From Galactobacter valiniphilus (GTDB lineage Bacteria > Actinomycetota > Actinomycetes > Actinomycetales > Micrococcaceae), in assembly GCF_003575975.1 (NCBI RefSeq), contig NZ_QQXK01000007.1:1-64000 (forward strand): a stretch of DNA of 64,000 nt, written 5' to 3'. Below, piece by piece: positions 1 to 7,871 of this stretch; positions within the stretch are counted from its first letter, which is position 1; the number at the start of each line of letters is the position of its first letter. Position numbers and translations under genes: made by a program. Below the pieces are notes generated by a model. It was not told where the DNA came from and searched no databases. It saw nothing but the letters and a program-made list of their open reading frames with translations.

Positions 1-77
1 CGACAGCATCCTCGGACTCAGCGCCTGACCCCACACATCGAAGGACCGAGCGCTACACCACTACCGGGGACTTGACC
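1..77. mobile_element. Possible end of an inserted element abutting the GT2 gene
   Basis: The GT2 reading frame loses all family resemblance exactly at base 77/78. The bases to the left (GGTCAAGTCCCCGGTAGTGG when read on the minus strand) do not fit a glycosyltransferase. The strand-reversed text (CACCACTACCGGGGACTTGACC) resembles, from memory, the tail found downstream of IS256-family transposase genes in actinobacteria. No transposase is inside the window, so this is inference from an abrupt boundary only. Confidence 0.25.
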
Positions 78-992
78 GGTCCAGCGGGCCAGGAGGCGCG
101 CCCGCCGGGTGGGGATGACGCGCCCGTCGCCCTTCGCGTAGACCTGCATGAAGCCGAGCGCCCAGCGCGTGCGCTGCCGCACGAGCCCGGGGATCGAGTC
201 GGGGGTTTCCTCCCGCGTCACGAGCTCGGGGGCGTAGGCCACGACGACCTTGTGGCCCAGGGTCGACAGACGCACGCCGAGATCGCAGTCCTCGGCGAGG
301 CAGTCGGGGTCCCAGCCGCCCAGCTGGGTGAGCAGCTCCCTGCGCACGAACACCGTGGTGCCGCCGAGCGGGATGAAGCCGCGCCTGGCCTGATTGTGCA
401 GGCGGGAGCGGAACCACGTGAAGTACTCGAAGCAATCGCGCAGCGCGTACCAGGAGTCCTGGTAGTTCACGAGCTGGACGGCGCCCTGCACGGCGTCGGC
501 ACCGGTGATCGCGAAGGTCGTGTCGATGTGGCGCAGGAGGTGCGGCGCCGCGATGGACTCGGCGTCGAAGATCCCGACCACGTCGCCTGTGCAGAGTTCG
601 AGCGAGGTGTTGAGCTGGACTGGCTTGCTCTTGGTGCTGTGGCGATCCACCGAGACCTGGGCGTGGTGGGGGTAGCGGGCGGCGATGCGGCGCGCGGCGC
701 CGGTGGTGTCCGGGTCGTCGTGGCCCACAGAGATGATGATCTGCGGCGCCCCGTGGCTCTGCGCCAGGAGTGCGCGGATGGTGGCCTCCATGACCTCCTC
801 GCTCTCGTGCCGGCACGGCACGATGAGCGAGAACGTCAGGTGCGAGCGGTGGGCGGCGGTGCCGTAGCGGGTGCGCCGGCGGGTGTCGGGGCTCCACCAC
901 GCGTAGGTGTTCAGATAGAGCGAGAAGACAGCGATGAGGGTCAGGGCCAGGGAGATGGCCACGGACGCGAGCGTCACGAGCGCCGCGAACAT
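18..992 (-). CDS. GT2 family glycosyltransferase (cellulose-synthase-like), C-terminally truncated
   Basis: Membrane-bound family 2 glycosyltransferase of the CslA/BcsA type. One N-terminal membrane segment (residues 1-28) is followed by a GT-A domain: LIVPCRHESEE near 56, DAE at 143-145, EDCD at 234-237 and QRTRW at 273-277, the acceptor/QxxRW motif of processive synthases. Family members continue after this point with several membrane helices. Here the last family-like residues are RWT at 303-305 and the final 19 residues look random, so the gene is cut near base 77. The start overlaps the stop of the upstream gene as TGATG, showing translational coupling with the Excalibur gene and, before it, the copper radical oxidase. 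Probably inactive. Confidence 0.75.
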   Translation of the reverse strand: MFAALVTLASVAISLALTLIAVFSLYLNTYAWWSPDTRRRTRYGTAAHRSHLTFSLIVPCRHESEEVMEATIRALLAQSHGAPQIIISVGHDDPDTTGAARRIAARYPHHAQVSVDRHSTKSKPVQLNTSLELCTGDVVGIFDAESIAAPHLLRHIDTTFAITGADAVQGAVQLVNYQDSWYALRDCFEYFTWFRSRLHNQARRGFIPLGGTTVFVRRELLTQLGGWDPDCLAEDCDLGVRLSTLGHKVVVAYAPELVTREETPDSIPGLVRQRTRWALGFMQVYAKGDGRVIPTRRARLLARWTGQVPGSGVALGPSMCGVRR

Positions 993-1794
993 CAGGCGTC
1001 ACCGTCCCCGCGGCCGCAGGCGACCCCGTCCCCGTTGCGGTCGAGACCCTGCGGATCCACCCCCGAGACGCGGACGATCAGGCCTGTGGCAAACATGGTG
1101 CGCACCTCTGTGCAGCGGTAGGGATGGGTCATGGCGGAGGGGTCCTGCCCCGCCGCGAGCATCTGGCTCACGTGCTCGGCTTGGCTTGGGGGGACGGACG
1201 GGAGGCACTGCCCCGTCTGGCCGTACTCCTTGAGGCAACCGCCCGTGCCGCGCTCGCTGCCGAGGACGTCTTCCGGGGCCACCTTGGGTGCCGGCTTGAG
1301 CGAGCGCTCGCGCGTTCCGTCGGCGCGCAGCGGCGCGGCGTCGCCGGAACGCGACGCCGCGCCGTCGAGCGTCGTGCCCTCGCCGCCCCGCGCGACGGCG
1401 GGCGGCGGGCTCGAGCTCGCGGGCGGCAGGGCCGTGGCCCCCGCCCTGAGGGGCGAGCGTCCAGCTCCCCGGCGTCGGCGCCGGAGGAGGGGCTCGCGGA
1501 GGGTCCTGTCCCCGGGCTGGGGGTCGGCGAGGGGGTCGCCGAACCCGGGGAAGGCGTGGCGCCCCCGGGGGTGCCTGGCACGGCGGCCGAAGGGCCGGTG
1601 GCCCCTAACGATGGCCGCACTGCCTCGGCTTGCCCCGCGGAGTGCGCCGCGTGTGGGTCGTCGATCCGCGCACCGCGCTGGGCGCCGAGCGCCACGGTCA
1701 CCGCGAGGGTGAGCACGGCGCAGGCGAGAACGACGAGGCCGGGCACGAGCCGGCGGCGGGAGGAGGTCAGGGGGCTCACAGGACCCACACCCAC
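992..1794 (-). pseudogene. Excalibur-domain secreted/membrane protein, frameshifted
   Basis: Read as one gene of about 267 codons interrupted by a frameshift. The first part (from 1794) has a membrane or signal segment (VPGLVVLACAVLTLAVTVAL) and a Pro/Ser/Thr/Gly linker. The last part, in another frame, carries the actinobacterial Excalibur-type ending: CLKEYGQTGQCLPSVPPS, a Cys-rich stretch, and a calcium-loop-like DRNGDGVACG. Moving between frames near 1438-1455, around a run of five C, restores a continuous linker (ATALPPASSSPPPAVARGGEG). The gene starts 19 bases inside the end of the copper oxidase gene and ends TGATG into the GT2 gene, so all three form one operon. The break could be a real mutation or a homopolymer error. 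Confidence 0.6.
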
Positions 1795-4454
1795 CTGGCC
1801 ACGCTCGGCACTCCGCGCGCGTTGCTCACCGTGAGCATGTACGGCCCGGGCGGGACGAGGTTGCGGTTGGCGGTGAGCTGCGCGGTGCGCCTGGTGCCGG
1901 TGCCGGAGATCGGCAGGTCGATGAGCCGGGCGTTGGTGTCCGTCTGGTGGGTCGCGGAGAGCGGCGCGATGAGCTGGGCCTTCACGACATCGCCCGTGAC
2001 CTGCAGCGCGAAGGACCGACCGGCCGTGACCGAGCTCGGGGCCTGCGTGATGGTGGGTCGGGTGCCCTTGAACAGGTATGGGGGCGAGTAGAGCGAGATG
2101 CGCAGCTCGAAGGAGTTGTCTGCCGGATTGGAGCCGAGCACCGCCACGCGGCCGTCGGGGAGCAGGATCGCGGAGGAGTGGTAGTTGCGGGGCACCGGAT
2201 CCGGCGAGATGGACGTCCAGGCGTTGGCGTCCGGCGCGTACAGCGCGGCGCTGCGCACGCTCTGGGAGCGGTTCTGTTGGGAGCCGTTGGAGGCCAGGAC
2301 CGTGCGATCCGCCAGGTTGACGAGGTTGACGTAGAGCTTGCCGGGGCCGGGGAGGTCGGGGCCGGCCGTGTAACTCGGGGTCTGTGCCTTGAGGTCGACG
2401 ATGTCCACGAGGTTGATGGCCGCGCGGTTGCCGTCGGTGTTGCCGCCACCCACGATCATGACGCGCTGGTCCTGCACGGGGCCGATGAAGACGCTGCCCG
2501 CCTGATCGCGCATGTCCTTCTCGCGCAGGCCGGGCACGTCCAGCACGCTGGCCGTGCGCCAGTCGTAGAGCGAGGAGCCGGTGCCCGGGCGGCCGTTGCC
2601 GAAGGTGTGGGCACCGGAGTAGAAGAGCGTCCCGTCGTCCAGCAGGAACATGTGCGGGTACGTGCCCCAGTAGGTGTAGGTCTGCGGCACCTGGTTCAGG
2701 GGCAGCCAGCTTCGGGTCTTGGTGTTGAACATCTGCGTGGCCACGGTGCCCTGCGCGTTGGCGTTGAGGCCGCCAGCGGCCCAGATGTCGCCGTTGCCGA
2801 GCTTGGTCAGGCTGGGGTACCAGTGCGCGTCAGGCATGTCGGAGACCCGGTGGCAGGAGTCGTCCTTGGGGTCGAAGTAGTAGCTCTTGGGGGAGCTCTT
2901 GAAGGTGTTGGGGCCGTCGCCGGCGCCGGGGAAGGCGGCGGTGCCTCCGGCCAACAACACCTTGCCGTCCGGCAGGGTCACGTGGCCGGCGCAGAACATG
3001 TCGTAGGGGGTGGGGATCTGCTTGAAGACCCCGGTGGTGGGGTTCCACACGACCGAGCGGAAGGTGCCGGCGGCGAACTGGTTGCCGTCGTTGCCCGAGC
3101 CGGCGATGAGCAGGAGCCGTCCGTCTTTGAGCAGGGTCGAGTGGATGGCCCGGACGGGGAGCTCGGTTGCTGACACGGACCAGCTGCCCATGAGCGCGGG
3201 GTCCCCGGGAGGCAGGACCGGCTCCTCCGGCACGGCCTTGAGGGAGTAACCGGTCGTGTCCAGGGTGCCGTCGCCCGCGAGCGTCACGCCCCAGGCGAGG
3301 CGGTCCGTGCCCGCGGGGAGCGGCGCCGTGATGGCCTCGCCCGTGGTGAAGCCGGGGCTCGCGGGCAGCGTCGCTGCGTCCTGCCAATAGGACCAGCCCT
3401 CCGCGGTGTGCCGGAAGAGCGAGAGCGTGACGGGGAGGTCGGAGCGGTACTGCACCGCGACGCGGTAGCTGCGTTCCGGCTGCACGCTCGGCGCGCAGGA
3501 GAGGTCCTCGGAGGTCAGCAGCTTCGCGTCCCCCGAGCGGTGATCGGAGATGCTGGTCCGGTAGCTGCGTGCGCCGGTGGGGGAGCCCGCCGGGACCTGG
3601 TCCCCGAGAGCGGTGGAGACCGTGCGTTCGTCCCAGCCGGCCAGCGCGAAGCACGCGGGCATCCCCGCGTCACCGTCCTCCGTGAGGAAGGGGTTGGCGA
3701 CGAGCTCGCCGGCGGGGTCGGCCGGCGCTTCGCTGAGCAGGCGCGCGGAGTAGTCATCGGTGACGACGGTGCCGTTCTGGCCGAGCGAGAGGCCAAAGCT
3801 GAGCCGTTCGGTGCCCTCCGGGATGACCGGGGTCGTGGCGACGACGCGGGTCCAGCCGGCGGCCGCCGGATAGCTGCGGACCTCGCCCCAGTAACCAAAG
3901 CTGCCGCCGGCGCGGCGGAAGAGCGTGAGCGCCACGGGAGCGGTGGAGCGGTACCAGAGCGAGATCTGGTAGCTCTTGCCAGGCAAGACGACTGGCGCGC
4001 AGGCCGCGTTCTCCTGCTGGATGAGTTTGGCGTCGCCCTCGGTGTGCCCGCTCAGCGTCAGCGCGATGGCCCTGGCCCCCGTGCGCCCGGGAACGGCCTC
4101 CCCGGTGGCGGGGGTGCCCCACCCCACGCGCGAGAAGCACGTGGGTTCGGTGGCGCCCTCCTCGAGCGAGGGGTTCGAGACGAGCTCCGGCCCGCCCGGC
4201 ACGGCGGCGGCGCTCGCCGGTGACGGCGCGCTGGCGACGGGAACGAGGAGGGTCAGGAGGCAAGCGAGCGCGGCCACGAGCACTGGTGCTCGGCGGCCGC
4301 GGCGCTCGGCCGCGCCGTGAGAGCGGGTGCGCCCCCCGGGGGCGCCCAAAGTGATGCATGTGACGGTCCCAACGGTGCGGGTTCTACCGACGAGCGGCCC
4401 CGCGAGCGGGCGCCGGCACCAGTGACGATAGGAGGGCCGCCCGTTGTTTGTCAC
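1776..4454 (-). CDS. Galactose-oxidase-like copper radical oxidase (GlxA-like, kelch + DUF1929)
   Basis: Secreted mononuclear copper radical oxidase of the galactose oxidase/glyoxal oxidase group. A signal sequence lies at about 55-83; a downstream start such as the GTG at codon 31 is possible. Two related carbohydrate-binding-like domains follow (about 88-240 and 248-405, each beginning ELV.NP), then a kelch propeller (about 420-790) and a DUF1929 Ig-like C-terminus. All copper-site residues are present: Cys488 and Tyr546 for the thioether cofactor, the axial pair Tyr758-His759 (NYHSS), and His836 (THQTDTN). In Streptomyces the equivalent GlxA works with CslA to lay down a surface glycan; the two genes downstream here include a CslA-like synthase, supporting the same role. 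Confidence 0.85.
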   Translation of the reverse strand: MTNNGRPSYRHWCRRPLAGPLVGRTRTVGTVTCITLGAPGGRTRSHGAAERRGRRAPVLVAALACLLTLLVPVASAPSPASAAAVPGGPELVSNPSLEEGATEPTCFSRVGWGTPATGEAVPGRTGARAIALTLSGHTEGDAKLIQQENAACAPVVLPGKSYQISLWYRSTAPVALTLFRRAGGSFGYWGEVRSYPAAAGWTRVVATTPVIPEGTERLSFGLSLGQNGTVVTDDYSARLLSEAPADPAGELVANPFLTEDGDAGMPACFALAGWDERTVSTALGDQVPAGSPTGARSYRTSISDHRSGDAKLLTSEDLSCAPSVQPERSYRVAVQYRSDLPVTLSLFRHTAEGWSYWQDAATLPASPGFTTGEAITAPLPAGTDRLAWGVTLAGDGTLDTTGYSLKAVPEEPVLPPGDPALMGSWSVSATELPVRAIHSTLLKDGRLLLIAGSGNDGNQFAAGTFRSVVWNPTTGVFKQIPTPYDMFCAGHVTLPDGKVLLAGGTAAFPGAGDGPNTFKSSPKSYYFDPKDDSCHRVSDMPDAHWYPSLTKLGNGDIWAAGGLNANAQGTVATQMFNTKTRSWLPLNQVPQTYTYWGTYPHMFLLDDGTLFYSGAHTFGNGRPGTGSSLYDWRTASVLDVPGLREKDMRDQAGSVFIGPVQDQRVMIVGGGNTDGNRAAINLVDIVDLKAQTPSYTAGPDLPGPGKLYVNLVNLADRTVLASNGSQQNRSQSVRSAALYAPDANAWTSISPDPVPRNYHSSAILLPDGRVAVLGSNPADNSFELRISLYSPPYLFKGTRPTITQAPSSVTAGRSFALQVTGDVVKAQLIAPLSATHQTDTNARLIDLPISGTGTRRTAQLTANRNLVPPGPYMLTVSNARGVPSVARWVWVL

Positions 4455-4502
4455 GGTGTTAGAACAATGTCACAGACATATTTGTGAAGGACCTATAAAA
4501 AT
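4455..4502 (-). promoter_or_regulatory. AT-rich promoter region of the oxidase operon
   Basis: A short AT-rich gap with TATAGG and TATTTT candidates for a -10 on the minus strand. It contains the hyphenated inverted repeat TCACA-N8-TGTGA (about 4470-4487) and a second GTGACA next to the start codon. No regulator can be named. Confidence 0.3.
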
Positions 4503-4531
4503 ACATCCGGGGGCATCAAAAAACCCCGGGA
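4503..4531 (-). terminator. Likely terminator of purU
   Basis: Read on the minus strand, CCCGGGG and CCCCCGG flank a loop containing TTTTTTGATG and are followed by a T-rich tract (ATGTATTTTTATAG). It lies directly after the purU stop and before the copper oxidase gene. Confidence 0.5.
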
Positions 4532-4533
4532 CT

Positions 4534-5385
4534 TCAGTCGAAAACGACCGTCCGATGCCCATCGAGGAGGACCCGGCGCTCGGCGTGCCAGCGCACGGCG
4601 CGGGCCAGCGTCTGGGCCTCGACGGTGCGCCCGCGCTCCACGAGCTGCGCCGGGGTCCGGTCGTGTCTCACGCGCACGACGTCCTGGTCGATGATCGGGC
4701 CCTCGTCCAGGTCCGCCGTGACGTAGTGGGCGGTGGCGCCGATGAGCTTCACGCCGCGCTCGTGCGCCTGGTGGTAGGGGCGGGCGCCCTTGAAGGAGGG
4801 GAGGAAGGAGTGGTGGATGTTGATGGCGCGGCCGGCCAGGGCGCGGCAGAGATCGTCGGAGAGGATCTGCATGTAGCGGGCCAGCACCACGAGCTCGATG
4901 TCGTGCTCCTCGATGAGCTCCAGGATGCGGGCCTCGGCCTCGGGCTTGGTCTGGGGCGTGACCTCGATGCGCTCGAAGGGGACGCCGTGGAACTCGGCCA
5001 GCGGACGCAGCGCGTCGTGGTTGGACACCACGAGGGGGACGTCGATCGGCAACGAGCCCGAACGGCGCTGGAAGAGCAGCTCGTTCACGGCGTGCTCTGC
5101 CGTGGAGCACAGGATGAGGGTGCGCAGCGGCGCGGCGGAGGAGTGCAGCTCGAGCCGCATGTCGAAGGCCTCGCGCACGGGGGTGAGGCGCTCCTCGAGC
5201 GCGGCGCGGCCCCCCGCCGTCTCGACCTCAACGCGCAGGAAGAAGGTGCCGGTTTCCGCGCTGCCGTACTGCTGCGACTCGATGATGTTGCCGCCGGCGG
5301 CCAGGAGGGCCCCGGTGATGGCGTGAACGATCCCGGGACGGTCGGGGCAGGCCAGGGAAATGATGAAGCGCGGCAGAGTACTCAC
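4534..5385 (-). CDS. purU: Formyltetrahydrofolate deformylase PurU
   Basis: Hydrolyses 10-formyl-tetrahydrofolate to formate and tetrahydrofolate, balancing the one-carbon pool and feeding formate to purine synthesis. An N-terminal ACT domain (FIISLACPDRPGIVHAITGALL) precedes a formyltransferase-fold catalytic domain with AINIHHSFLPSFKGARPYHQA and the following GATAHYVTADLDEGPII, holding the conserved Asn, His and Asp of the family. About 283 residues, normal length. I take the GTG at 5385 because a TACGCT -10 box lies 8 bases upstream (5394-5399) and overlaps the alternative TTG at 5394, suggesting a leaderless message. Confidence 0.93.
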   Translation of the reverse strand: MSTLPRFIISLACPDRPGIVHAITGALLAAGGNIIESQQYGSAETGTFFLRVEVETAGGRAALEERLTPVREAFDMRLELHSSAAPLRTLILCSTAEHAVNELLFQRRSGSLPIDVPLVVSNHDALRPLAEFHGVPFERIEVTPQTKPEAEARILELIEEHDIELVVLARYMQILSDDLCRALAGRAINIHHSFLPSFKGARPYHQAHERGVKLIGATAHYVTADLDEGPIIDQDVVRVRHDRTPAQLVERGRTVEAQTLARAVRWHAERRVLLDGHRTVVFD

Positions 5386-5442
5386 GCGCCCCAAGCGTAG
5401 TGGTGCTGGGTGCGACCCGCCGCTCCGTGACGCGCGGGCCCC

Positions 5443-6537
5443 CTATTTGCCCTTGCCGACGTAGTCGAAGTGCCAGTATTCGCGGGCCGGGTTGAGCTTG
5501 CCGGCGGAGGTGTAGCGGTGCACCCGCTTGGGGTGCTCCCAGCCGTACTTCGGTGCGTTGGCCACGAGCCAGGCGAAGCGCGCGGAGTTCCAGGAGTAGG
5601 CGCCGTGCTCCGGGGTGTCGAAGGAGAGACCCTTTTCGTGGACGGAGGTGCCGGGCTTGGCGGCGAGCCACCCGCCGAGCTCGCGGTAGATCGCCCGTTG
5701 CTGGCTCGAGCTGCGGTAGCCGAGGTCGATGTAGAGGTCCTCGCCGAAGCGGGCCCTGAACGCCTTGTTGAGGGCGTTGAGGTCGGCCACGGCCGGGGCC
5801 CCGATCAGCGCGTGAGTGGAGAAGTCGGCGCGCGCCAGGTACTTCGTGGGGATGTTGCCCACGGGGAGCTTCTTGAAGGCGGCGAGCGAGATCTTGGACG
5901 TGTTGGAGGCGGGGGCGGGGCTCGTTCGGCTCAAGCCGGTGGTGGTCATGACCGCATTGCGATAGCCGCCGGCGTTGACCTTGAACTTGCCCTTGCCCGC
6001 TCCGCCGAGCTTCCACACGGGGGTGCCGGAGGGGACCGTGAACGTGAGCGACTTCCACGTCACGGTGGCGGTGCGCGTCGTAAACCACAGGTCGCGCGCG
6101 CCGTTCTGCGTGGTCACGTAGTCCTTCTCGCCGACCTTCGTGAGGCCCGCGTTGAAGTTGCGCACGTAGTGGGGGGAGACAAAGCCGGTCTTGCCCGCAT
6201 AGCTGAGCTTGAACCAGCCGTTGGCCGTCCTGGCGCTCGTGGAGAACACGTGCCCGCGGGGGATGACCCCGAGCGAGCGCGTGCTGGAGCTCGCCCCCTC
6301 GCGCAGGTGCACACGGGTGGTGGTCTCCTTGGAGGCCTTGGCGATCGGGGTCGTCTTCACAGCGGCACCGGCGGCGGGGGCGGCCACCACACCGAGGGCG
6401 GCGGCCGTGGCGGGGCTGGCGGACTGGGGTGTCGCGTCGGCGGCGGTACAGGCCACCAGCGGAAGCGAGGCCGCGAGGGTAACCGCGGCACACGCGCGCC
6501 ACGTCAATCGAGCGGCGGAGCGCGTACGGGGGTCCAT
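5443..6537 (-). CDS. VanY/M15-family D-Ala-D-Ala carboxypeptidase lipoprotein with SH3b domain
   Basis: Predicted surface lipoprotein that trims peptidoglycan stem peptides. Lipobox LVAC gives a lipidated Cys30. An SH3b wall-binding domain (about 65-140, RVHLREGASSSTRSLGVIP) is followed by an uncharacterised beta-rich stretch and an M15 carboxypeptidase domain (about 235-364) with SSSQQRAIY, the zinc motif SVHEKGLSFD (HxxxxxxD) and the C-terminal YWHFDY, all expected of VanY/DacB enzymes. The ATG at 6537 is chosen because AAGGACCTCCC stands just before it; the upstream in-frame ATG at 6567 overlaps a TACCCT -10-like box. It is a stand-alone gene without vanRS neighbours, so housekeeping rather than glycopeptide resistance is likely. 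Confidence 0.85.
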   Translation of the reverse strand: MDPRTRSAARLTWRACAAVTLAASLPLVACTAADATPQSASPATAAALGVVAAPAAGAAVKTTPIAKASKETTTRVHLREGASSSTRSLGVIPRGHVFSTSARTANGWFKLSYAGKTGFVSPHYVRNFNAGLTKVGEKDYVTTQNGARDLWFTTRTATVTWKSLTFTVPSGTPVWKLGGAGKGKFKVNAGGYRNAVMTTTGLSRTSPAPASNTSKISLAAFKKLPVGNIPTKYLARADFSTHALIGAPAVADLNALNKAFRARFGEDLYIDLGYRSSSQQRAIYRELGGWLAAKPGTSVHEKGLSFDTPEHGAYSWNSARFAWLVANAPKYGWEHPKRVHRYTSAGKLNPAREYWHFDYVGKGK

Positions 6538-6570
6538 GGGAGGTCCTTGCTTAGGGTACGGCGTCACCCC

Positions 6571-7499
6571 TCACGCTAGGGCATGCTCCGATGCCTGCCA
6601 AGCGTGGGCCAGCGCCGCGCGCGCGGCGCGCCGCCCCGCCCGGGTGGCCCCGATGGTCAACGCGCTGGGTCCGTACCCCACGAGGAAGAGGCCGGGCGCG
6701 CCAGCGACCGACACGTCGTCGTCGGCCATGGCGATGCCGCCGCCGGGAGCCCGCAGGGCGAGCGGGGCCAGGTGGCCGAGCGAGGCCCTGAAGCCGGTGG
6801 CCCACAGGATCGCGTCGACCTCCTCGTGGCTGCCGTCGGCGAAGTCGACGCCGCCCGGCGTGAGCCGCGCCAGGGGGCCGCGGGAGACGAGCACGCCGCG
6901 TTCGATGCCGGCGACGTAGCGGGGGATGAGCGGCAGGCCGGTGGCCGCCACGACGCTGAGCGGCGGCAGGCCGCCGCGCGTGCGGGCGGAGACGCGCTGT
7001 TCGACGGCGCGCCCCCAGTCCTGGTCGAAGGCCAGGGGCGTCCAGCGCGGGGCCCCGCGGGTGGACCAGAGGGTGTCGACGCCGTTGGCCTCGAGCAGGA
7101 GCACAAATTGGACGGCGGAGGTGCCGCCGCCCACCACGAGGACGCGGCGGCCGGCGAAGTCGGCGGGGGAGCGGAAGTCGCGCGTCGTGAGCTGGGGGCC
7201 GTCGAAGCGCCCGGGCGTGGAGGGGATGAAGGGGCGATCCCACGTGCCGGTGCCGCTGATCACGGAGCGCGCCAGGTATACGCGCCGCGCGCCGCTCGGG
7301 CCGCTCGCCTCGAGGCGGTAGCGCCCGTCCTCGGCGCCGACGCGGCTCACGCGGGTCACGCGCCACGGGCGCTGGACCTCGAGCCCCTCGGCGTCCGCGT
7401 AGGCGCCGAAGTAGCGCTTGACGACCTCGCGGGCCGGCTCGGTGGGGTCGGGATCGCCGAGCGGGGCGCCGGGCCGGATCGGCGGGCGTCCGGGGCGTC
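6571..7499 (-). pseudogene. Flavin-containing monooxygenase-like protein lacking its FAD-binding N-terminus
   Basis: The reading frame matches the middle and end of a YUCCA/CzcO-type flavin monooxygenase: AREVVKRYFGAYADAEGLEVQRPWRV, an NADPH-binding Rossmann motif VLVVGGGTSAVQ, ILWATGFR (the conserved ATG motif) and a C-terminal LVGYGPSALTIG. The N-terminal FAD motif GxGxxG, which should occupy about the first 90 residues, is missing. An in-frame TGA stands at about 7500 and the bases beyond are the promoter and riboswitch region of metF. The longest start codon inside is the GTG at 7359 (262 residues). Best read as a 5'-deleted remnant. Confidence 0.7.
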
Positions 7500-7647
7500 A
7501 CAGAGTCGTTGCCGTGGGTCATACGGGCGTCAACCACGGCGGATCGCGCGTCATTCCGCGTCACGAACGCCGCCGCGCGCGACGCATGGCACAAGTACTT
7601 CCGAGCCCCTTGCCAAGCGGGCCCCGGATATCGGAAGGTGTGACTCA

Positions 7648-7747
7648 CAACCCATCCAGAGCGGCTGAGAGATCTGGCTCAGTGACGCCGCAGCAACCTT
7701 CGTCCCGGCAGGGCGAAAGGTGCTTCCGCCAGGACCGATGGATAAGC
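7648..7747 (+). ncRNA. SAM riboswitch (SAM-I/S-box type) of metF
   Basis: The block AGAGCGGCTGAGAGATCTGG, then TGACGCCGCAGCAACC, matches the conserved S-box core (GAGgGAcuGGC...UGAaaCC..GCAACC). P1 can form between CCATCC at 7652-7657 and GGATGG-like bases around 7736-7742, and the GCTTCCGCC segment closes the P3/P4 side. S-box RNAs sense S-adenosylmethionine and shut off methionine genes; metF and metE follow directly. Confidence 0.8.
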
Positions 7748-7780
7748 ACAGCGTCTTTGTGTGATGAGTTTCCGTCGTGG

Positions 7781-7798
7781 ACCGCCCTCAAGGGCGGT
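7781..7798 (+). promoter_or_regulatory. Hairpin between SAM riboswitch and metF
   Basis: Perfect 8-bp stem ACCGCCCT/AGGGCGGT with a two-base loop, located 34 bases after the aptamer. It is GC-rich with no U tract, so it may be the expression platform acting through attenuation or by a translational route. The mechanism cannot be decided from sequence. Confidence 0.45.
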
Positions 7799-7871
7799 GC
7801 GCGGCAGCGGCCTGTCACCTGCCGACGGACACCGTGCTGATCCCGTGAGCATCACGAGGAGCACTGCAACC

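Noticed and set aside
5443-6537. VanY homolog as part of a vancomycin-resistance cluster
   Set aside because: No vanHAX or vanRS genes nearby; the SH3b-M15 layout is a common wall-maintenance enzyme.
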